Assembly: GCA_947454745.1 (NCBI GenBank)
Contig: CANGMV010000038.1
Location: 1 to 8,087, forward strand
Reading direction: 5' to 3'
Length of the DNA stretch: 8,087 nt
Source of the DNA: Bacteroidota bacterium
Lineage (GTDB): Bacteria > Bacteroidota > Bacteroidia > Chitinophagales > Chitinophagaceae
Positions 6,482-8,087 of the stretch are shown here, in pieces. Position 1 is the stretch's first letter; each line of letters opens with the position of its first letter. Under the pieces are notes generated by a model. It searched no databases. It saw only the letters and a program-made list of their open reading frames with translations, and was not told the DNA's origin. A program made the translations under genes and the position numbers.

Positions 6482-8087
6482 GTGAAATATACTATTATTA
6501 TATTTTTTTTATTATGTTTAACCCTTGTTAACATAGTAAGTTTTGCACAGGATGCAAAAAATGGAGCTATTACTTCTACAAGTTTTAAAGTATTTGGAGC
6601 ATGCGAACAATGCAAGACTAGAATTGAATTAGCTGTTAAATTAAAAGGCGTAAAAACTGGAGTTTGGGATGTGGATACTAAGATGCTTAGTTTGGAATAT
6701 GATCCCGCACAAATTTCCCTAGAGAAAATACAAAATAAAATTTTATTGGTGGGTCACGACCTTGTTGACAAAAAAGCAAAGGATATTATTTATACTGCAT
6801 TACCGGCTTGTTGTCATTATCGTGAGATGGAAGAGGAAGAAAAGCAAAGCGTTAACACAGAGACCCTTGTGAAAGGCGTGGTATTACAGGAAAATACCAA
6901 AGGTAAATTTGAACCCTTGTTAAACGCAAGTGTATATTGGCTAGGGACCAATGCAGGCGTGCTTACTGACAGTCTTGGTGTTTTTTCAATTAACATGAAT
7001 GCAGCGAGCCAAAGACTTATCGTAAGTTACACAGGCTTTAAGGCAGATACTATTTCCATTGTGCATGCTAATGATTTAAAAATAGTGTTGGCATCAAAAG
7101 GACAGTTAAACGAAGTCACTGTTTTTAGTCGCCAAATGGGCAGCTTTATTCCTTATTTAAATCCAATTCGCACACAAGTAATGACGGGCACTGAATTGTT
7201 AAAGGCGGCTTGTTGCAATTTGAGTGAAAGTTTTGAAACCAATCCGTCGGTAGACGTTTCTTATAACGATGCCGTAACTGGATCTAAACAAATTCAGTTA
7301 TTGGGATTGAGCGGTAACTATACACAGCTCACGGTCGAAAATTTACCTGGCCCTAGAGGATTAGCCACTCCTTTGGGTTTAAATTCAATTGCCGGTCCTT
7401 GGATTGAAAGTATACAATTAACCAAGGGGGTGGGTTCGGTGGCCAACGGTTATGAAAGTATTGCTGGTCAAATTAATGTGGAATTAAAAAAACCAGAGTC
7501 GGTCGAGCAATTATTAGGCAATGTATATGTGAATGATTTAGGGAAGACCGATTTAAATATCAATCTTGCTACTAAGCTCAATACAAAGTGGTCAACTGGA
7601 TTACTGCTGCATGATAATTTTTTACAGAATGCAGTGGATATGAATAAGGATGGCTTTAAAGATTTACCAACGGGTAATGCATTGAGTTTAGTAAATCGTT
7701 ACAAATATGACAATAGCAGGGGGACGTTAGCACAGTTTGGTGTGAAGGTTTTAAAAGATGAAAAATTAGGAGGACAAGTTGCATTTGATCCGAGTGTTGA
7801 TAAGGGTACCGGAAATCATTACGGCCTTTCAATTAACACCCAGCGCTATGAGTTGTTTGGTAAATTGGGTTATGTATTCCCACAACAAAAATATAAGAGT
7901 ATTGGATTGCAAGTGGATGCAGTTGACCATCAACAAAATTCTTATTTTGGGCTTACGAATTACAATGCAAAGCAGCAAAGCTTTTATAGTAATTTAATTT
8001 ATCAGTCAATAATTAATTCTACCATACACAAATTCAGAACTGGTTTGAGTTTTCAATATGATCAGTACAAAGAAGACTTTAAGACGA
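6482..8087 (+). CDS. HMA-domain TonB-dependent receptor, GTG start (runs off right edge)
   Basis: This is the first 535 codons of an outer-membrane TonB-dependent receptor; the stop and most of the barrel are outside the window. Seen in order: a signal peptide (MKYTIIIFFLL...SFA, cleavage about 22/23); a heavy-metal-associated domain at about 30-98 with FGACEQCKTRI (C41, C44); a linker with ACCHYR (C110, C111, H112) and an acidic run EEEE; a carboxypeptidase-regulatory-like domain at about 130-205 (KGVVLQ, GVLTDSLGVFSI, LIVSYTGF); a plug domain at about 212-335 with AACCNLSESFETN (C244, C245), LTVENLPGPRG and GYESIAGQINVELKKP; then barrel strands. GTG at 6482 is the only start that keeps the signal peptide: the frame opens at the helicase stop and the first in-frame ATG lies inside the HMA domain. 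Inference: the cysteine motifs suggest binding or uptake of copper or another soft metal. The exact ligand is unproven. An 8-T run lies in the signal-peptide codons. Confidence 0.9.
   Translation, partial: MKYTIIIFFLLCLTLVNIVSFAQDAKNGAITSTSFKVFGACEQCKTRIELAVKLKGVKTGVWDVDTKMLSLEYDPAQISLEKIQNKILLVGHDLVDKKAKDIIYTALPACCHYREMEEEEKQSVNTETLVKGVVLQENTKGKFEPLLNASVYWLGTNAGVLTDSLGVFSINMNAASQRLIVSYTGFKADTISIVHANDLKIVLASKGQLNEVTVFSRQMGSFIPYLNPIRTQVMTGTELLKAACCNLSESFETNPSVDVSYNDAVTGSKQIQLLGLSGNYTQLTVENLPGPRGLATPLGLNSIAGPWIESIQLTKGVGSVANGYESIAGQINVELKKPESVEQLLGNVYVNDLGKTDLNINLATKLNTKWSTGLLLHDNFLQNAVDMNKDGFKDLPTGNALSLVNRYKYDNSRGTLAQFGVKVLKDEKLGGQVAFDPSVDKGTGNHYGLSINTQRYELFGKLGYVFPQQKYKSIGLQVDAVDHQQNSYFGLTNYNAKQQSFYSNLIYQSIINSTIHKFRTGLSFQYDQYKEDFKT

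Noticed and set aside
6430..6615. Minus-strand 61-codon frame across the helicase/receptor junction
   Set aside because: It overlaps the helicase tail, the receptor signal peptide and the HMA start, and has no family features.
7779..7997. Plus-strand 72-codon frame near the right end
   Set aside because: It is out of frame with the continuous TonB receptor reading frame, which runs without a stop from 6482 to the window edge.
3692..8087. Esterase, helicase and metal receptor as one functional system
   Set aside because: Same strand and short gaps, but a separate promoter word before the helicase and unrelated functions; nothing in the sequence supports a joint pathway.

Overview
The window looks like chromosomal DNA of a Bacteroidota, most likely the Chitinophagales/Chitinophagaceae side. 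The evidence is AT-rich DNA, almost no Shine-Dalgarno sequences, promoter words of the TAnnTTTG type, a CarboxypepD_reg-like/DUF5686 outer-membrane protein, and a TonB-dependent receptor with an N-terminal carboxypeptidase-regulatory-like domain. The genus cannot be fixed from the sequence alone.

Layout, left to right. (1) The N-terminal part of a pirin-family cupin on the minus strand (1-309), running off the left edge. (2) A 112-bp divergent intergenic region with an 18-bp direct repeat (17/18), a 7-bp inverted repeat and a good promoter word. (3) A cytosolic 5'(3')-deoxyribonucleotidase of the HAD superfamily on the plus strand (422-961). (4) A large secreted/outer-membrane DUF5686 protein on the minus strand (958-3468), whose stop codon overlaps that of gene 3. 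(5) A 223-bp divergent intergenic region with a short tandem repeat and an 8-bp inverted repeat. (6) A secreted type-B carboxylesterase (3692-5212). (7) A DEAD-box RNA helicase that begins with TTG (5270-6460) and has its own promoter word. (8) The first 535 codons of a TonB-dependent receptor that begins with GTG (6482 to the right edge). It carries an extra N-terminal heavy-metal-associated (HMA) domain ahead of the usual regulatory and plug domains.

Most of this is ordinary housekeeping or accessory content without an obvious shared pathway. Genes 6-8 lie on the same strand with short gaps (57 and 21 bp), but their products (esterase, RNA helicase, putative metal-linked receptor) suggest chance adjacency more than one functional operon. 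The most notable item is the HMA-TonB receptor fusion, with three cysteine motifs (CxxC, CCH and a plug CC pair) pointing to copper or another soft metal. I see no CRISPR array, transposon, phage gene, tRNA or rRNA, and no defence system or other novel multi-gene system.
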